Below, piece after piece: positions 27,697 through 37,147 of a stretch of DNA of 64,000 bases (positions are counted from its first letter, which is position 1; each line of letters begins with the position of its first letter). A program made the position numbers and the translations under genes. This stretch comes from an uncultured Planctomycetales bacterium. GTDB taxonomy: Bacteria > Planctomycetota > Planctomycetia > Isosphaerales > Isosphaeraceae. The stretch spans positions 1 to 64,000 of the forward strand of contig CAIYJE010000119.1 of the NCBI GenBank assembly GCA_903926465.1, written 5' to 3'. The notes under the pieces were generated by a model. That model did not search any database. It had not been told where the DNA came from and worked only from the letters and a program-made list of their open reading frames with translations.

Positions 27697-27795
27697 GGAA
27701 CGTGAATCCTCATACCGTTAGAAACTCAGGACTCGCGGCCCTCTGAAGAGCTTGCGCGGGTCCGCGACTTTTTAATTGTATTCATTGGGCAAACG

Positions 27796-27837
27796 CAGGC
27801 CGGCTTGGCTTCCCAATCAAAGCCTTCAGCCGGCCTG
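27796..27837 (-). terminator. Hairpin after the DUF1326 gene
   Basis: CAGGCCGGCT pairs perfectly with AGCCGGCCTG, and an inner GGCTT/AAGCC pair is nested inside. It lies 41 bases past the stop of the minus-strand DUF1326 gene and before the next gene. No T run follows on the minus strand. Confidence 0.5.
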
Positions 27838-27877
27838 TCGTGTAGCTTCCATCCCAAACTCAGAGTGGAAACAATTC

Positions 27878-28594
27878 TCAGTAGGAGAAATGTCCCACAA
27901 AGCTGCCTCGACTGTTATGGTCAACCCAACGAACGCCCAGTCCATACCCCTTGTAGATGTTGGAAAGCGTGTAGGCGGGCTGGACAGAAACACCCTGGGA
28001 CAGGGGTGAATACTCAACAACCTCATTCCCGCAAAGGTGGTCGGAACCATCGAGAGGGCGGGTCTGAATTTCGGCCAGGCCGGTGGCCCAGAAGGTTCCA
28101 AGTGGAGCCTGCGGCATCATGCGAGCGTGGTGATTTTCGGCCTCATGAGATGCGCTTTCCCCTTCCACATGATTCTCGACAAACAGGTTCATCTTGGTCG
28201 TTTTGACATCGACCACCCGGCTGAGGCGAGCGCCACCCAGTTCCTTGGCCAGTGCAACAAGTGCGGTTCGCTGATCGGCATTGGCCCCGTCATCAAGAAT
28301 CAAAACTGACTCCGCCTGATCGGGAACATCTTTGGAAAAGGTTGTGGTTCCTCGTACGGCTGCGGCAACCACCAGGCCAGACAGGTCCACGCCATTCCAC
28401 TGGCCTTTATTCACTTTCCAGGCCATGACAGCCTGATTTCCCGTGATAAAAACCTGGGCGTTGGCAAAGCAAGGGCCGGTGAATACGTCCGCATTTCGAG
28501 ACTCCATATAATCACCCTCAATTCGTGCCCGCTCAGAGGGAGCGGCACCGGCCAAACTCAGGGCCGTGACCGCCAGAATGAATGAGGTGAACAT
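27878..28594 (-). CDS. DUF1326 domain-containing exported protein
   Basis: 238 residues. A short signal peptide (FILAVTALSLAGAAP) precedes a domain matching DUF1326: RIEGDYMESRNADVFTGPC, MAWKVNKGQWNGVDLSGL and VLILDDGANADQRTALVAL. The function of DUF1326 is unknown. The conserved cysteine (FTGPCFANAQ) and histidines (ENHVEGESASHEAENHHARM) may bind metal, which is an inference. A weak GAGAAG precedes the ATG. Confidence 0.82.
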   Translation of the reverse strand: MFTSFILAVTALSLAGAAPSERARIEGDYMESRNADVFTGPCFANAQVFITGNQAVMAWKVNKGQWNGVDLSGLVVAAAVRGTTTFSKDVPDQAESVLILDDGANADQRTALVALAKELGGARLSRVVDVKTTKMNLFVENHVEGESASHEAENHHARMMPQAPLGTFWATGLAEIQTRPLDGSDHLCGNEVVEYSPLSQGVSVQPAYTLSNIYKGYGLGVRWVDHNSRGSFVGHFSY

Positions 28595-28622
28595 TTTGCT
28601 TCTCTCGGTTTCAAAAAGTTGT

Positions 28623-28642
28623 GGGCTCTCCCGTGGAGACCC
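28623..28642. terminator. Small hairpin between the OmpA-like and DUF1326 genes
   Basis: GGG, bulged C, TCTCC pairs with GGAGA and CCC around CGT. On the minus strand ACAAC and five T follow, which would serve the upstream OmpA-like gene. Confidence 0.35.
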
Positions 28643-28718
28643 TTTGATTTTTTCGGTATTCGACCGCCAAGGTCAATAGCCGGCAAAAAACCGTAGCCGC
28701 ATTTCCAAGGCGTGATCA

Positions 28719-29567
28719 TTACTTTTGCCGACCAAGAACATCAATCACGAAGAGCGATTCATCCCCACCGGTATTGGAACCGACCTGACCTGCGTTCTTC
28801 GAGTCCGCCGCCAAGGTTGTCACTCGTGAGGCCGGCAAACCGGTACGTTCCACCAGTAATTTCTGAATCTGGGTCAATCGTGCGCGACTGAGCCAGGCCG
28901 CTTTGGCTTTTGCTTCCGCCTGACCAGAGACCGTGCCAGTAGCCGGCGAAAGCGTGCTGACCTGGATGCCCGAATTGGAAGAATCTTCGTCTAACCAGCC
29001 AGAAAGCACTCGGCACAGGTCTGCGAATGTGCGTTCCCCGGCTGGCGAAAGCACCACCGAATCGGGCTCAAACAGGCCGTTAATCGGCACCCGAATCCGA
29101 TCGTTCTTACGGTCAACCGTGGGAAGACTGGACCTGGCCGGCTCAAAGCCGGTGAGTTGAACGGCCGAATCTACCCGCCCCCGAGGCTCGTCGAGCGCAG
29201 CCGTAACGGGGGCTTCCGACGCAGCCGTTTTGACCTGGGTCCGAAGGTCGTCCAAGGCGGAAGCCATCCGCTCTCGCTCATCCTGGTAGGCGAGAACGCT
29301 TTTCTCAAGCCTCTGAATCGCTTCATCTTGCGCACGGAGCCGGCGAGAATCTTCAACAGCACGTAGTGCCATGTCTCGATTCTGATTCCGAACGTTCAGG
29401 GCCACGTCGCGAAGCTGCTCATTTTCTGCCTGAACCGCCTGGAGCCTCAGCCGACAATCATCCAGCCGACTCCGAGAAACCGTGGTGCAGGCGCAATCGT
29501 TCAAAGAGACCAGCAAAGCGCCTGCCGGCAATATCACACGACGCATCCAAGCTTTCCGCACAACCAT
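28719..29567 (-). CDS. OmpA-like C-terminal domain protein with coiled coil
   Basis: 282 residues. The leader RRVILPAGALLVSLNDCAC is a hydrophobic segment with cysteines, possibly a lipoprotein signal. Residues about 35-120 form a coiled coil (QAVQAENEQLRDVALNVRNQNRDMALRAVEDSRRL). The C-terminal 130 residues resemble an OmpA-like peptidoglycan-binding fold (FEPDSVVLSPAGERTFADLCRVL and SRARLTQIQKLLVERTGLP), although the classic GHTD motif is not present. It probably tethers the envelope. The ATG at 29567 has GGGAG upstream. It follows the HTH/membrane protein gene by 103 bases. Confidence 0.75.
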   Translation of the reverse strand: MVVRKAWMRRVILPAGALLVSLNDCACTTVSRSRLDDCRLRLQAVQAENEQLRDVALNVRNQNRDMALRAVEDSRRLRAQDEAIQRLEKSVLAYQDERERMASALDDLRTQVKTAASEAPVTAALDEPRGRVDSAVQLTGFEPARSSLPTVDRKNDRIRVPINGLFEPDSVVLSPAGERTFADLCRVLSGWLDEDSSNSGIQVSTLSPATGTVSGQAEAKAKAAWLSRARLTQIQKLLVERTGLPASRVTTLAADSKNAGQVGSNTGGDESLFVIDVLGRQK

Positions 29568-29670
29568 CGGCTCCGACTCCCTTCGAAACCGAGAGCCGAG
29601 GTAGGGAACCAGGATGATTCCCGGTTCCCCACCTATCGACTCATCTCGAGGCCAGACAGACCGGAAGGCG

Positions 29671-31335
29671 TTAGCCCCCGAAGAGTCCGGCAATCGTCTT
29701 CACCAGTCCCGAGGCAGGTCCGTCGCCCCGGAAATCATTAAAATTCTGAACCAGGTCCATGGCCACGAAGCCGCCAAAGAGGGCAAGCAGCGAGGCAACG
29801 CCCAGCAGCACAACCCACGGGGTTCCCCACTCTGGGCCCGAACCGGCCCCGAGCATCGGAGATGCGCCACGAGCACCAGCGGCGGCCGCCGGAACAGCGT
29901 CGTCATCACCCACAGAACCCCAGTCGCCAGCCGATTCATCTTTCTTGCTGGAACGACCATGGGGGACCACAACTTCCTGTTCCGATGAGGCAGCTTCAGC
30001 CTCCATCTCATCGAACTCAGGAGCGGCGGCCATGGCCGTTGCCGCATTCTTATCAACATCTTCCTCGTCGAGAGCGAAGACCTCGGAACCGGAGTCGCCT
30101 TCGTCGATATCGAAGTCGCTCGTCGCTTCCAGTTGCATCGTCCGGTCGTCGCGGCTTGAGTCGAGTGCATCCACTTCGAAATCGGTGTCGTCGAAGATAT
30201 CCTTCTCAGACTTGCTCCGAACGGGCAACGAGGTTGCGCCGGGATCACTGGAGCCGCGTACTGGTAGCGAAGTTGCACCTGGATCGTCCGAACCGGCCCG
30301 GAAAGGCAACGAAGTCGCACCTGGATCGTCGATAGGTTGCGGCTTGACTTTGCCGGCAGCCGGCCTGGAGGGAGCAGGCTTGGACACCGGGATGGCCGGT
30401 CCGGAATCACCGTCAAGCGGTGCCAGTTCGATTGAGTCGGCCGACGAGAAGTCGAACGAACCCTTTACCAGGTTGATCCCGGAGTCGGTCGGGCGACCAA
30501 GGTTGATTCCAGAGTTCGACGCCGATGCGCCTGTGACGTCGGCATTGGCAGACCCCCGCGGGGCAAACCCCGTGGCTTCGAACTCTACGCTTTCACTGCC
30601 ATCCAGCGAGGTTAGTTCGAAATCACTGCCCGAGTCTGGCTGAAGGGCGTCAATCACGCTCGAAGGAGTGAGTTCAAAATCACTCACGCTATCCTCAGAC
30701 GACTTCAGCTCAACTTCACCCGATGAGCCAAGCAAAGGACTGGGCCGGAGTGAGGTTTCACCTGGATCAATGCCTCCAGCCTGCGGCTTGGACGGCTTGC
30801 CAGCGCCAGCCTTACCCACGGTGAAAGCAGGAAGTTCGCCAGATTCTTCCGCCACAAGCGTCCGGTCGAGATCGGTATTTCGCGGACTCGCTGGAAGCAG
30901 GCGAACATCCGAATCGCTTGCGGATCGCCCTTTATCGTGAGGCAGCAGCTTGACGTCGGAATCGCTCGGCTGTTTGCCGGTCGGCTTCATGCCGATGATT
31001 CTCGAACTTGAGCCCGTGATCTCAGCGGGTACGGTGACGTCATCCAGCAAGACGTCTTGCTCACTACTACCGGCGATATCGAGCTGAAAATCTGAAAGGT
31101 CGATATCGCTATCCGAATCACGCGGCACTTCCAGATCGAGATCGGAAAGCGAGAGATCAGGATCGCTACCGAGCCCGATTTTACGCTGGTATTCCAGCAC
31201 ATCGGATTCGCGAAATTGCCAGGAGCCACCGTCCTGGAATGCGCGAATTTCACGCTGCTGAGCCTTCCCCTTCAAAACTTCGGGGCTCATGCCTAGCAAA
31301 CGAGCTGCCTGTTCGAGAGTGATGAACTGAGCCAT
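29671..31335 (-). CDS. MerR-type HTH protein with acidic repeats and a C-terminal membrane segment
   Basis: 554 residues. The N-terminal 55 residues are an excisionase/MerR-type helix-turn-helix (FITLEQAARLLGMSPEVLKG, FQDGGSWQFRESDVLEYQRK). A long Asp/Ser-rich, low-complexity stretch follows with internal repeats: SDSDV(K/R)LLP twice, SDFELT twice, DSGINL twice and DPGATSLP three times. One membrane segment near residue 510 (WVVLLGVASLLALFGGFVAMDL) precedes a short outer tail. This is a membrane-tethered DNA-binding-type protein, a recurring but poorly understood planctomycete architecture. The HTH may bind protein or DNA; neither is shown. GGAG precedes the ATG at 31335. Confidence 0.85.
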   Translation of the reverse strand: MAQFITLEQAARLLGMSPEVLKGKAQQREIRAFQDGGSWQFRESDVLEYQRKIGLGSDPDLSLSDLDLEVPRDSDSDIDLSDFQLDIAGSSEQDVLLDDVTVPAEITGSSSRIIGMKPTGKQPSDSDVKLLPHDKGRSASDSDVRLLPASPRNTDLDRTLVAEESGELPAFTVGKAGAGKPSKPQAGGIDPGETSLRPSPLLGSSGEVELKSSEDSVSDFELTPSSVIDALQPDSGSDFELTSLDGSESVEFEATGFAPRGSANADVTGASASNSGINLGRPTDSGINLVKGSFDFSSADSIELAPLDGDSGPAIPVSKPAPSRPAAGKVKPQPIDDPGATSLPFRAGSDDPGATSLPVRGSSDPGATSLPVRSKSEKDIFDDTDFEVDALDSSRDDRTMQLEATSDFDIDEGDSGSEVFALDEEDVDKNAATAMAAAPEFDEMEAEAASSEQEVVVPHGRSSKKDESAGDWGSVGDDDAVPAAAAGARGASPMLGAGSGPEWGTPWVVLLGVASLLALFGGFVAMDLVQNFNDFRGDGPASGLVKTIAGLFGG

Positions 31336-31438
31336 GAGACGTGGTCTCCTCCGCGGTGGGGAAGGCCCGAAGATCGAGGCGGGTCGGACAACTCTTAACC
31401 CCACGGCGGACCAGCAAGGCAGGACTGGTATCAGAATC

Positions 31439-31816
31439 TCATTTCCGAGGAGATGCCACCATCGATTCGATTGTGGCAACCTCGGGCGCTTGATTATTGA
31501 ACTCAGCCAACTTCAGGTCGTAGCGATACTGCCGCGCGGCTTCGAGTTTAACGGCTCCCTTGGAGTCTCGAGGTTCAACCCGGTAAATGGCAAACGATTG
31601 GGTTCGGGTGTCAATCAAATAAAGATGTTGACTGGCATCAGGGGACGTGGTGGTGAAGGCGATGGTCCCGCCATCTCGTCCACCAGCAGTTTCTCCGGAC
31701 TGGGCCCTGAGTGAAGAGCCTGGGATGGCCCCTCCTCCAAGCAACCAGCACGCAAAAAATCCAGCCAGACCACCTACGCCAAAAATCAACTCGCGGCTCC
31801 AGCGCAATCGAGCCAT
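31439..31816 (-). CDS. Hypothetical membrane-anchored small protein
   Basis: 125 residues, family not recognised. A hydrophobic segment (ELIFGVGGLAGFFACWLLGGGA) after a basic leader anchors or exports it. The rest is a beta-rich region (TIAFTTTSPDASQHLYLIDTRTQSFAIYRV) and a helical tail. GGAGG lies seven bases before the ATG at 31816. It is the first gene of the nine-gene minus-strand run and lies 103 bases upstream of the HTH/membrane gene. Confidence 0.7.
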   Translation of the reverse strand: MARLRWSRELIFGVGGLAGFFACWLLGGGAIPGSSLRAQSGETAGGRDGGTIAFTTTSPDASQHLYLIDTRTQSFAIYRVEPRDSKGAVKLEAARQYRYDLKLAEFNNQAPEVATIESMVASPRK

Positions 31817-32266
31817 GGGCCATCCTCCATGAACCACCCACCGGCGTCAGACCTTCAGGCCAAAACAGCTTGAAGGTTATCCATTTGGTCACCCGACTGC
31901 GTCTAGCACCTACCTATCTTACCACACGATCCCGGTTGTACAGGCAACCAACTCATCCTATAACCGGAACTATTGTGACAAGTAGGCAGTGTGGACGAAT
32001 TAGAGTGACATTTATCATCATGTGGGGAAATCAATTTTTTCTCAAGAGCGTTCGGAGGCTCTAAAACCAATCCTGACCTGGCTATTGTTTAATTTCGCTT
32101 GAAAAATCTACCCAGCAATGGCAAGTTATATTATCCCTCCGCCTTATAGGACTCGGTCCGCACTGAAACGCCCACTGGCTTACCCCGACCGCTCTCCCCG
32201 CCTTTAGACGCTCCCGGATCGGCTTACCCGATTCGTTGTCCCTGCCCACCGAGGAGTTCCCAAACC
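31817..32266. other. Divergent intergenic region
   Basis: This stretch is visibly more AT-rich than the genes on either side and separates the leftward run from the rightward DUF1549/DUF1553 gene. It should hold promoters in both directions. No single pair of elements is convincing, and no gene is seen. Confidence 0.5.
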
Positions 32267-34753
32267 ATGTTTGCCACACGGTTCTTTCCCCGCCAGATGG
32301 CCTTCATTGGTCTTGCACTTGCTCAAGCACTCACGGTGTTTTCAGCAAAAGCAGACACTCCTGGCACACCCGCGCCGGCCGCTGTTCAGGCGGCTCCGGA
32401 AAAGCTCATTCTTGAGCCCGAGAACCCCACCCTCAACGGCCGAAGATCGACCCGGCAACTGATTGTGACAGGGGTTTTCGCCTCCACCGAAATTCGCGAC
32501 TTCACGCGTGCCGTGGAATGGAGCAGCCTTCAGCCTGAAGTGGCCGTGGTCAACCAGCAGGGGCTGGTCCTTCCTGTAAGTAATGGTACAGCCACGATCG
32601 TGGCAAAAACCGGTAGCTTGGAAACCCAGGTTCCAGTGGTTGTCCAGGGCATGGACGTCATGTCTCCCGTCAGCTTCCGGAACGATGTGATTCCCGCCTT
32701 CAGTCAGACCGGTTGCAATATGGGTGCCTGCCACGGCACGCCCACGGGCAAAGGCGGGTTCCGCCTCAGCCTTCGTGGATACCTGCCAGATCAGGATTTC
32801 CAGACCCTCAGCCATGAAGCTGGCGGCCGCCGGATCAATCCGCTGGCGGCAGATCGCAGCCTGCTATTAGCCAAACCGCTTGGCGAAGTCCCACACGAAG
32901 GGGGCCTGAAGCTCATCCGAGGCACCAAGTCTCATGAATTCATGCGAGACTGGATTGCCGAAGGAGCCAAAGACGACCCCGCCGCTCCCAAGCCTGTGAA
33001 GCTGGAGCTGAGACCCGGAAGCCGTGTGCTTCACGCACCAGCAACAACTCAACAGTTGGTTGCCCTGGTTCAGTATTCCGATGGCAGCGTGCGAGACATC
33101 ACCCCGATCTGCTGGTATGACTCCTCCAATAGTGAGATCGCCGAAGTTGCGGTCGATGGTTATGTTCGCTTCAAGCAGCGCGGCGAAGCGGCCATCATTG
33201 CCCACTATCATGACCTGGTTGCCAACGTGCGTCTGACCCACCTGGTTGAAGTGCCTGGCTTCAAGCCGGCCGAGGTCCCTCAAGGCAATCCGATTGATAC
33301 GGCCGTGATTGCCAAGTTGAACCGGATGCGTATTGCACCGTCTGAACTGTGCACGGACGAAGAATTCATCCGTCGCGCCTATCTGGACTCTGTAGGCGTG
33401 CTGCCAAGCCCCGAAGAACTGCAGGCCTTCCGGTCAGACGCCTCGCCCGATAAGCGAACCAAGCTGATTGAGACCTTGCTGGCTCGCCCCGAGTTCAATG
33501 ACTTCTGGGCTCTCAAGTTCGCGGATATCCTTCGCTCCAACAGCCGCCTGATTCAGGCCAAGGGAGCCAACGTATTCCACCGCTGGATTCGTGAGAATAT
33601 TGAGAGCCGGCGCCCGATGAACGAGTTCGTCCGTGACCTGCTCACGGCCGAAGGGTCCTCGTTCCGGAATCCCGCTTCGAACTATTTCCGGATCAGCCGC
33701 GATCCTGAAAACTCGGTCGAAACCACCGCTCAGTTGTTCCTGGGGGTCCGGATTCAGTGTGCCAAGTGCCACAACCATCCGTTTGAGAAGTGGACCCAAG
33801 ACGACTACTACGGGTTTGCTGCGTTCTTCTCTCGCGTTCGACAGAAGAAGGGGCAAGTGCCAGACGAAGAGATCGTGTTCCTGGCCAATGACGGCGACGT
33901 CCGTCAACCGCGAACCGGACAGGTGATGAAGCCCAAGGCCTTGGGTGGCCCCGTGATGGAAGATGGCGCAGACGCACCCTCCCGTAACGCCCGACTGGCC
34001 ACCTGGCTGACCTCGGCCGAGAATCCGTTCTTCGCCAAGAGTCTTTCCAATCGGATCTGGTTCCACCTGGTGGGCCGTGGCGTGGTTGAACCGGTGGATG
34101 ACTTCCGAGACTCCAACCCAGCCGTCAACGACGAGTTGCTTGAGGTGCTGGCCAGCGAGTTCGCGAAGAGCAACTTCGATCTCCGGAGCCTCATCCGTAC
34201 TGTGATGACTAGCCGCACGTACCAGATGAGTGCCCGCCCCAACGAGCTGAATGCCGCCGACACGCTCTACTTCTCTCACGCCTATACGAAGTTGCTGCCC
34301 GCCGAGGTTTTGCTCGACGCAATCTCCTCGGTCACGGGAACCGTGACCAGTTTCAGTAACCTGCCGGGCGGGTCACGAGCCACGCAGATTCCAGACGGTC
34401 AGATGGATAACCCCTTCCTGAAGACCTTCGGGCGGCCTGCTCGTGAACTGGCCTGCGAGTGTGAACGTGAAAGCGATTCGAACCTGTCTCAGGCGTTGCA
34501 GTTGATTGGCGGTTCCACGGTGAACGGCAAACTTCACGACGACAAGGGCCGCATGGCCGTACTCGCCGGCAGTGACAAGTCACCAGAAGTGATCGCCAAA
34601 GAACTTTACGTTGTTTCGCTGAGCCGGGAACCGAATGCCTCGGAGCTGGCTGCGGCTGTCAAGCACATCAGCGAAGCAAAAGACCGTCGCCAGGCGATTG
34701 AAGACCTGGGATGGGTGCTGATCAACACCAAGGAATTCCTGTTCCGCCACTAA
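32267..34753 (+). CDS. Ig-like, DUF1549 and DUF1553 domain-containing exported protein
   Basis: 828 residues. The signal peptide is about residues 1-29 (ending FSAKAD). A bacterial Ig-like region (about 45-130) is followed by a CNMGACHGTPTGKGGFRLSL segment, another Ig-like region (about 245-330), DUF1549 (about 345-560, with CAKCHNHPFEKW, a CxxCH) and DUF1553 (about 585-820). It differs from the DUF1553 protein at 1.8-4.1 kb in having N-terminal Ig-like domains and no adjacent DUF1501 partner. Its role is unknown; envelope or heme-related functions have been proposed for the class. GAGGAG lies upstream of the ATG. Confidence 0.9.
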   Translation: MFATRFFPRQMAFIGLALAQALTVFSAKADTPGTPAPAAVQAAPEKLILEPENPTLNGRRSTRQLIVTGVFASTEIRDFTRAVEWSSLQPEVAVVNQQGLVLPVSNGTATIVAKTGSLETQVPVVVQGMDVMSPVSFRNDVIPAFSQTGCNMGACHGTPTGKGGFRLSLRGYLPDQDFQTLSHEAGGRRINPLAADRSLLLAKPLGEVPHEGGLKLIRGTKSHEFMRDWIAEGAKDDPAAPKPVKLELRPGSRVLHAPATTQQLVALVQYSDGSVRDITPICWYDSSNSEIAEVAVDGYVRFKQRGEAAIIAHYHDLVANVRLTHLVEVPGFKPAEVPQGNPIDTAVIAKLNRMRIAPSELCTDEEFIRRAYLDSVGVLPSPEELQAFRSDASPDKRTKLIETLLARPEFNDFWALKFADILRSNSRLIQAKGANVFHRWIRENIESRRPMNEFVRDLLTAEGSSFRNPASNYFRISRDPENSVETTAQLFLGVRIQCAKCHNHPFEKWTQDDYYGFAAFFSRVRQKKGQVPDEEIVFLANDGDVRQPRTGQVMKPKALGGPVMEDGADAPSRNARLATWLTSAENPFFAKSLSNRIWFHLVGRGVVEPVDDFRDSNPAVNDELLEVLASEFAKSNFDLRSLIRTVMTSRTYQMSARPNELNAADTLYFSHAYTKLLPAEVLLDAISSVTGTVTSFSNLPGGSRATQIPDGQMDNPFLKTFGRPARELACECERESDSNLSQALQLIGGSTVNGKLHDDKGRMAVLAGSDKSPEVIAKELYVVSLSREPNASELAAAVKHISEAKDRRQAIEDLGWVLINTKEFLFRH

Positions 34754-34795
34754 GATCTGCGGGCGGTGTTCCGGCACAAAGAGTTTGGGCATAAT

Positions 34796-34830
34796 AACCA
34801 GGATCAGTCCATTAAGGGCTGATCCTGGTT
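34796..34830 (+). terminator. Terminator after the 32.3-34.8 kb gene
   Basis: AACCAGGATCAG pairs perfectly over 12 bases with CTGATCCTGGTT around an 11-base loop, and TTCATTT follows. It lies 43 bases past the stop codon and just before the dienelactone hydrolase gene. Confidence 0.8.
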
Positions 34831-34855
34831 TCATTTACAGCAAAGGATGCCACCG

Positions 34856-35665
34856 ATGAAGCGACTGTTGATGACCGTCCTGGGCGTTTCACTGCTCATG
34901 GGAACAGGACAATTGGCAACGGCCCAGGATTGGGCCAAGGCCAAGCTGGAGAAGTCTCCTCGGCACCTGGAATACGTGAAGGTTCAGGTTGGCGATCGAC
35001 AGGTCACGTGCCTGGTGGCCTACCCCGAGGTGAAAGAGAAGGCGACCGCCGTCTTGGTCGTCCAGGAGATCTTCGGCCTGAGTGACTGGATCAAGCTGGT
35101 GGCCGACGAGCTGGCGGAGGCTGGTTACATTGCCATTGCTCCCGACCTGCTCTCTGGAACCGGGCCCGATGGGGGCGACACCGACGCCTACAAAGGGATG
35201 GATGACGTGCGTAAGGCTGTGATGGGCCTGAACCCCGCACAGGTGGATAAAGACCTGGATTCGCTTGCCAAGTATGCGGTTGGCTTGCCCGCGTGCAACG
35301 GTAAGGTTGCGGTATCTGGTTTCTGCTGGGGCGGTTCCCAGAGTTTCCGTTACGCCACCCACAACCCAGACATCAAGGCCGCGTTCGTGTTCTACGGAAC
35401 GGGCCCCACGGATGCTCAGCAAATCGCTCAGATCAAGGCGCCGGTTTATGGGTTTTATGGCGGCAACGATGCCCGCGTGAATGCCACGATCCCACAGTCT
35501 GAGCAATTGATGAAGGATGCGGGAAAGTCGTTTTTCCCGACGATCTATGAAGATGCCGGCCATGGCTTCCTGAGAGCCGGTGAGGCTCCAGACACCAACC
35601 AGCCTAACGCCCTCGGGCGTACCAAGGCCTGGGAACGCTGGAAGGAAATCCTGAAGGGGCTCTGA
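34856..35665 (+). CDS. Dienelactone hydrolase family protein, exported
   Basis: 269 residues. A signal peptide ends near residue 23 (GTGQLATAQ). The alpha/beta-hydrolase fold follows: VLVVQEIFGLSDWIK, the nucleophile elbow VSGFCWGGSQSF with a cysteine as in dienelactone hydrolase, the acid region YGFYGGNDARV and DAGHGFLR supplying the histidine. The substrate outside the cytoplasm is unknown; dienelactones are only the type substrate. AAAGGA is eight bases before the ATG at 34856. A terminator separates it from the gene upstream, so it has its own promoter. Confidence 0.9.
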   Translation: MKRLLMTVLGVSLLMGTGQLATAQDWAKAKLEKSPRHLEYVKVQVGDRQVTCLVAYPEVKEKATAVLVVQEIFGLSDWIKLVADELAEAGYIAIAPDLLSGTGPDGGDTDAYKGMDDVRKAVMGLNPAQVDKDLDSLAKYAVGLPACNGKVAVSGFCWGGSQSFRYATHNPDIKAAFVFYGTGPTDAQQIAQIKAPVYGFYGGNDARVNATIPQSEQLMKDAGKSFFPTIYEDAGHGFLRAGEAPDTNQPNALGRTKAWERWKEILKGL

Positions 35666-36704
35666 GCCGAACTCTGGACGAACATGGTGGTCAGGCGACC
35701 GCAGAGGAATTCAGCTCTTGAATCCTGAAGCCTGCCTGATCGCCAACGTTTTTCATGGGTCATTCTGTTGGCGTTTTTAAGGATGAGGAATCCCTTGCTC
35801 ACACATTCTAGAAGTGACGCGGCTTGGGGTTTTGCTAGGTAATAAGCCTGAAATATTAGCCGGATGCGCGAGTGGGAGATTCTGCTTCTGGTACGAGCCC
35901 GAAACGGCAACGAGCAGATCTCTTTTAGCTTCTCTTGGTTGGGATTAAAACCCCTGACAAACAGGCAGAGACGAAGAATCCCTCGCTCACGTGCTTTGAA
36001 GTTGCGCTTTTCTGGGGGCTACTCACGCACTACCCATGAAAAAGAGGTATTCACATACCAATTGAGCCAAATTCAGAATCATTGAGATCCAATAGTTTCC
36101 GTACTATAACGACGGCAATGTCAGCCTAGGACTGCGAAATCCTGATAAAGTCGCACGGCTCTTGCGCGCCGTGAATTGCGTTCACAACGGCCTATGCTTG
36201 AGAGAAGAACTCGACTCGGAGAGTCGAGCGACTTTGCCAGAACCGCCCCTACAGGGCCTGTGGAACCGGGCCTTCAGCCCGGAAAACAGCCAAGTGCCGA
36301 TTGTTTGAGTGACTTCCCTAACGGTTTATATTTTCGCAAAAAAATCTCACTCGCCTACGAGTAGGGCTGTGAGGAGGGAGCCCTGCTCAACTTCTGAGAC
36401 GGTTTCTGGCTCCAAATAACGCAACTTCAAAGCTCACGCGTCGGGCTTACAGAGGTATCGCGTCCGCTGCTATTTTGGGGACTCGGATCCCAAATCCGCG
36501 ACTTTAAAAAGCGTCCGTGAGTTCTGGGTCATCCAGGAACGACCAAGCCACTCGGCTACTAGATTTCGTATGCGGACGATTGCCCCAAAATTCGACTTTG
36601 AAAGCCAAATCTCTTGGAACCATTGTTCAGCACTCAAGGCCGAAAACCCAAAACCTGTTCATCATAGAACAGGACATAAGGCGGAGAGAAACCAACCGCC
36701 TGAG
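35666..36704. other. Long gene-free stretch with degenerate repeats and hairpins
   Basis: No protein frame in these 1.04 kb looks real. Three diverged copies of a short motif ending GCTTTGAAGTTGCG are present: 35788-35820 and 35976-36006 in direct orientation, and 36420-36440 inverted. Five hairpins lie between 36154 and 36384 (listed separately). The stretch is more AT-rich than its surroundings. It may be a decayed mobile element or hold an RNA gene. Confidence 0.55.
36154..36384. ncRNA. Candidate structured RNA (five-hairpin cluster)
   Basis: Five perfect-stem hairpins occur in 230 bases: CACGGC/GCCGTG (36154-36173), CTCGACTC/GAGTCGAG with a GGA loop (36210-36228), CCGGGC/GCCCGG with CTTCA (36266-36282), ACTCG/CGAGT (36349-36362) and AGGGCT/AGCCCT (36363-36384). 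No recognised RNA family motif (tmRNA, SRP, RNase P) was found. Strand is undetermined; chance or repeat origin is possible. Confidence 0.3.
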
Positions 36705-36778
<74 letters not shown>

Positions 36779-37147
36779 GAACTTGAGAGTTTAAGAATAG
36801 CGAAGTGATCTTCAAGAAGGAAGCCCCCTGTCCTGAATATCGGCCCAAATTTCGGTCGCTGCCCGCCTCATTCTCACTGCGGGCCGTCCCTCAATCGCTT
36901 GTTCTCTTGGGCAAACGGCTACGTTTCAGCGCCCCGTTGCAAGGACCGATTTTGTACCGCCATAATACGTTTCATACCGAACCTGCACCCAGACGCGTTC
37001 GTAGTTCGAATGGAATTCTGGGTGCCAGGCTCAACGCTTGGCGGTTGAGCAAGAGACCACCACCAAGGCCTACCAGACTCAGCCTGGCACGCGGGCGGAA
37101 AAATCGCTATTGTAGGCACAAGCACACTTGCGGAGGCTTGCATCAAA
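36779..37147. other. Intergenic region between tRNA-Arg and the gldA-like gene
   Basis: No convincing gene. A 121-codon open frame starting at 36805 has no codon-usage or motif support and overlaps the following gene. Confidence 0.5.

Noticed and set aside
29759-30643. 294-codon Ser-rich open frame antisense to the HTH/acidic-repeat protein
   Set aside because: The serine-rich composition is what the opposite strand of an Asp/Ser-rich gene gives; the sense frame has a recognisable HTH and membrane segment.
33434-34279. 281-codon open frame antisense to the DUF1549/DUF1553 gene
   Set aside because: Antisense shadow without motifs.
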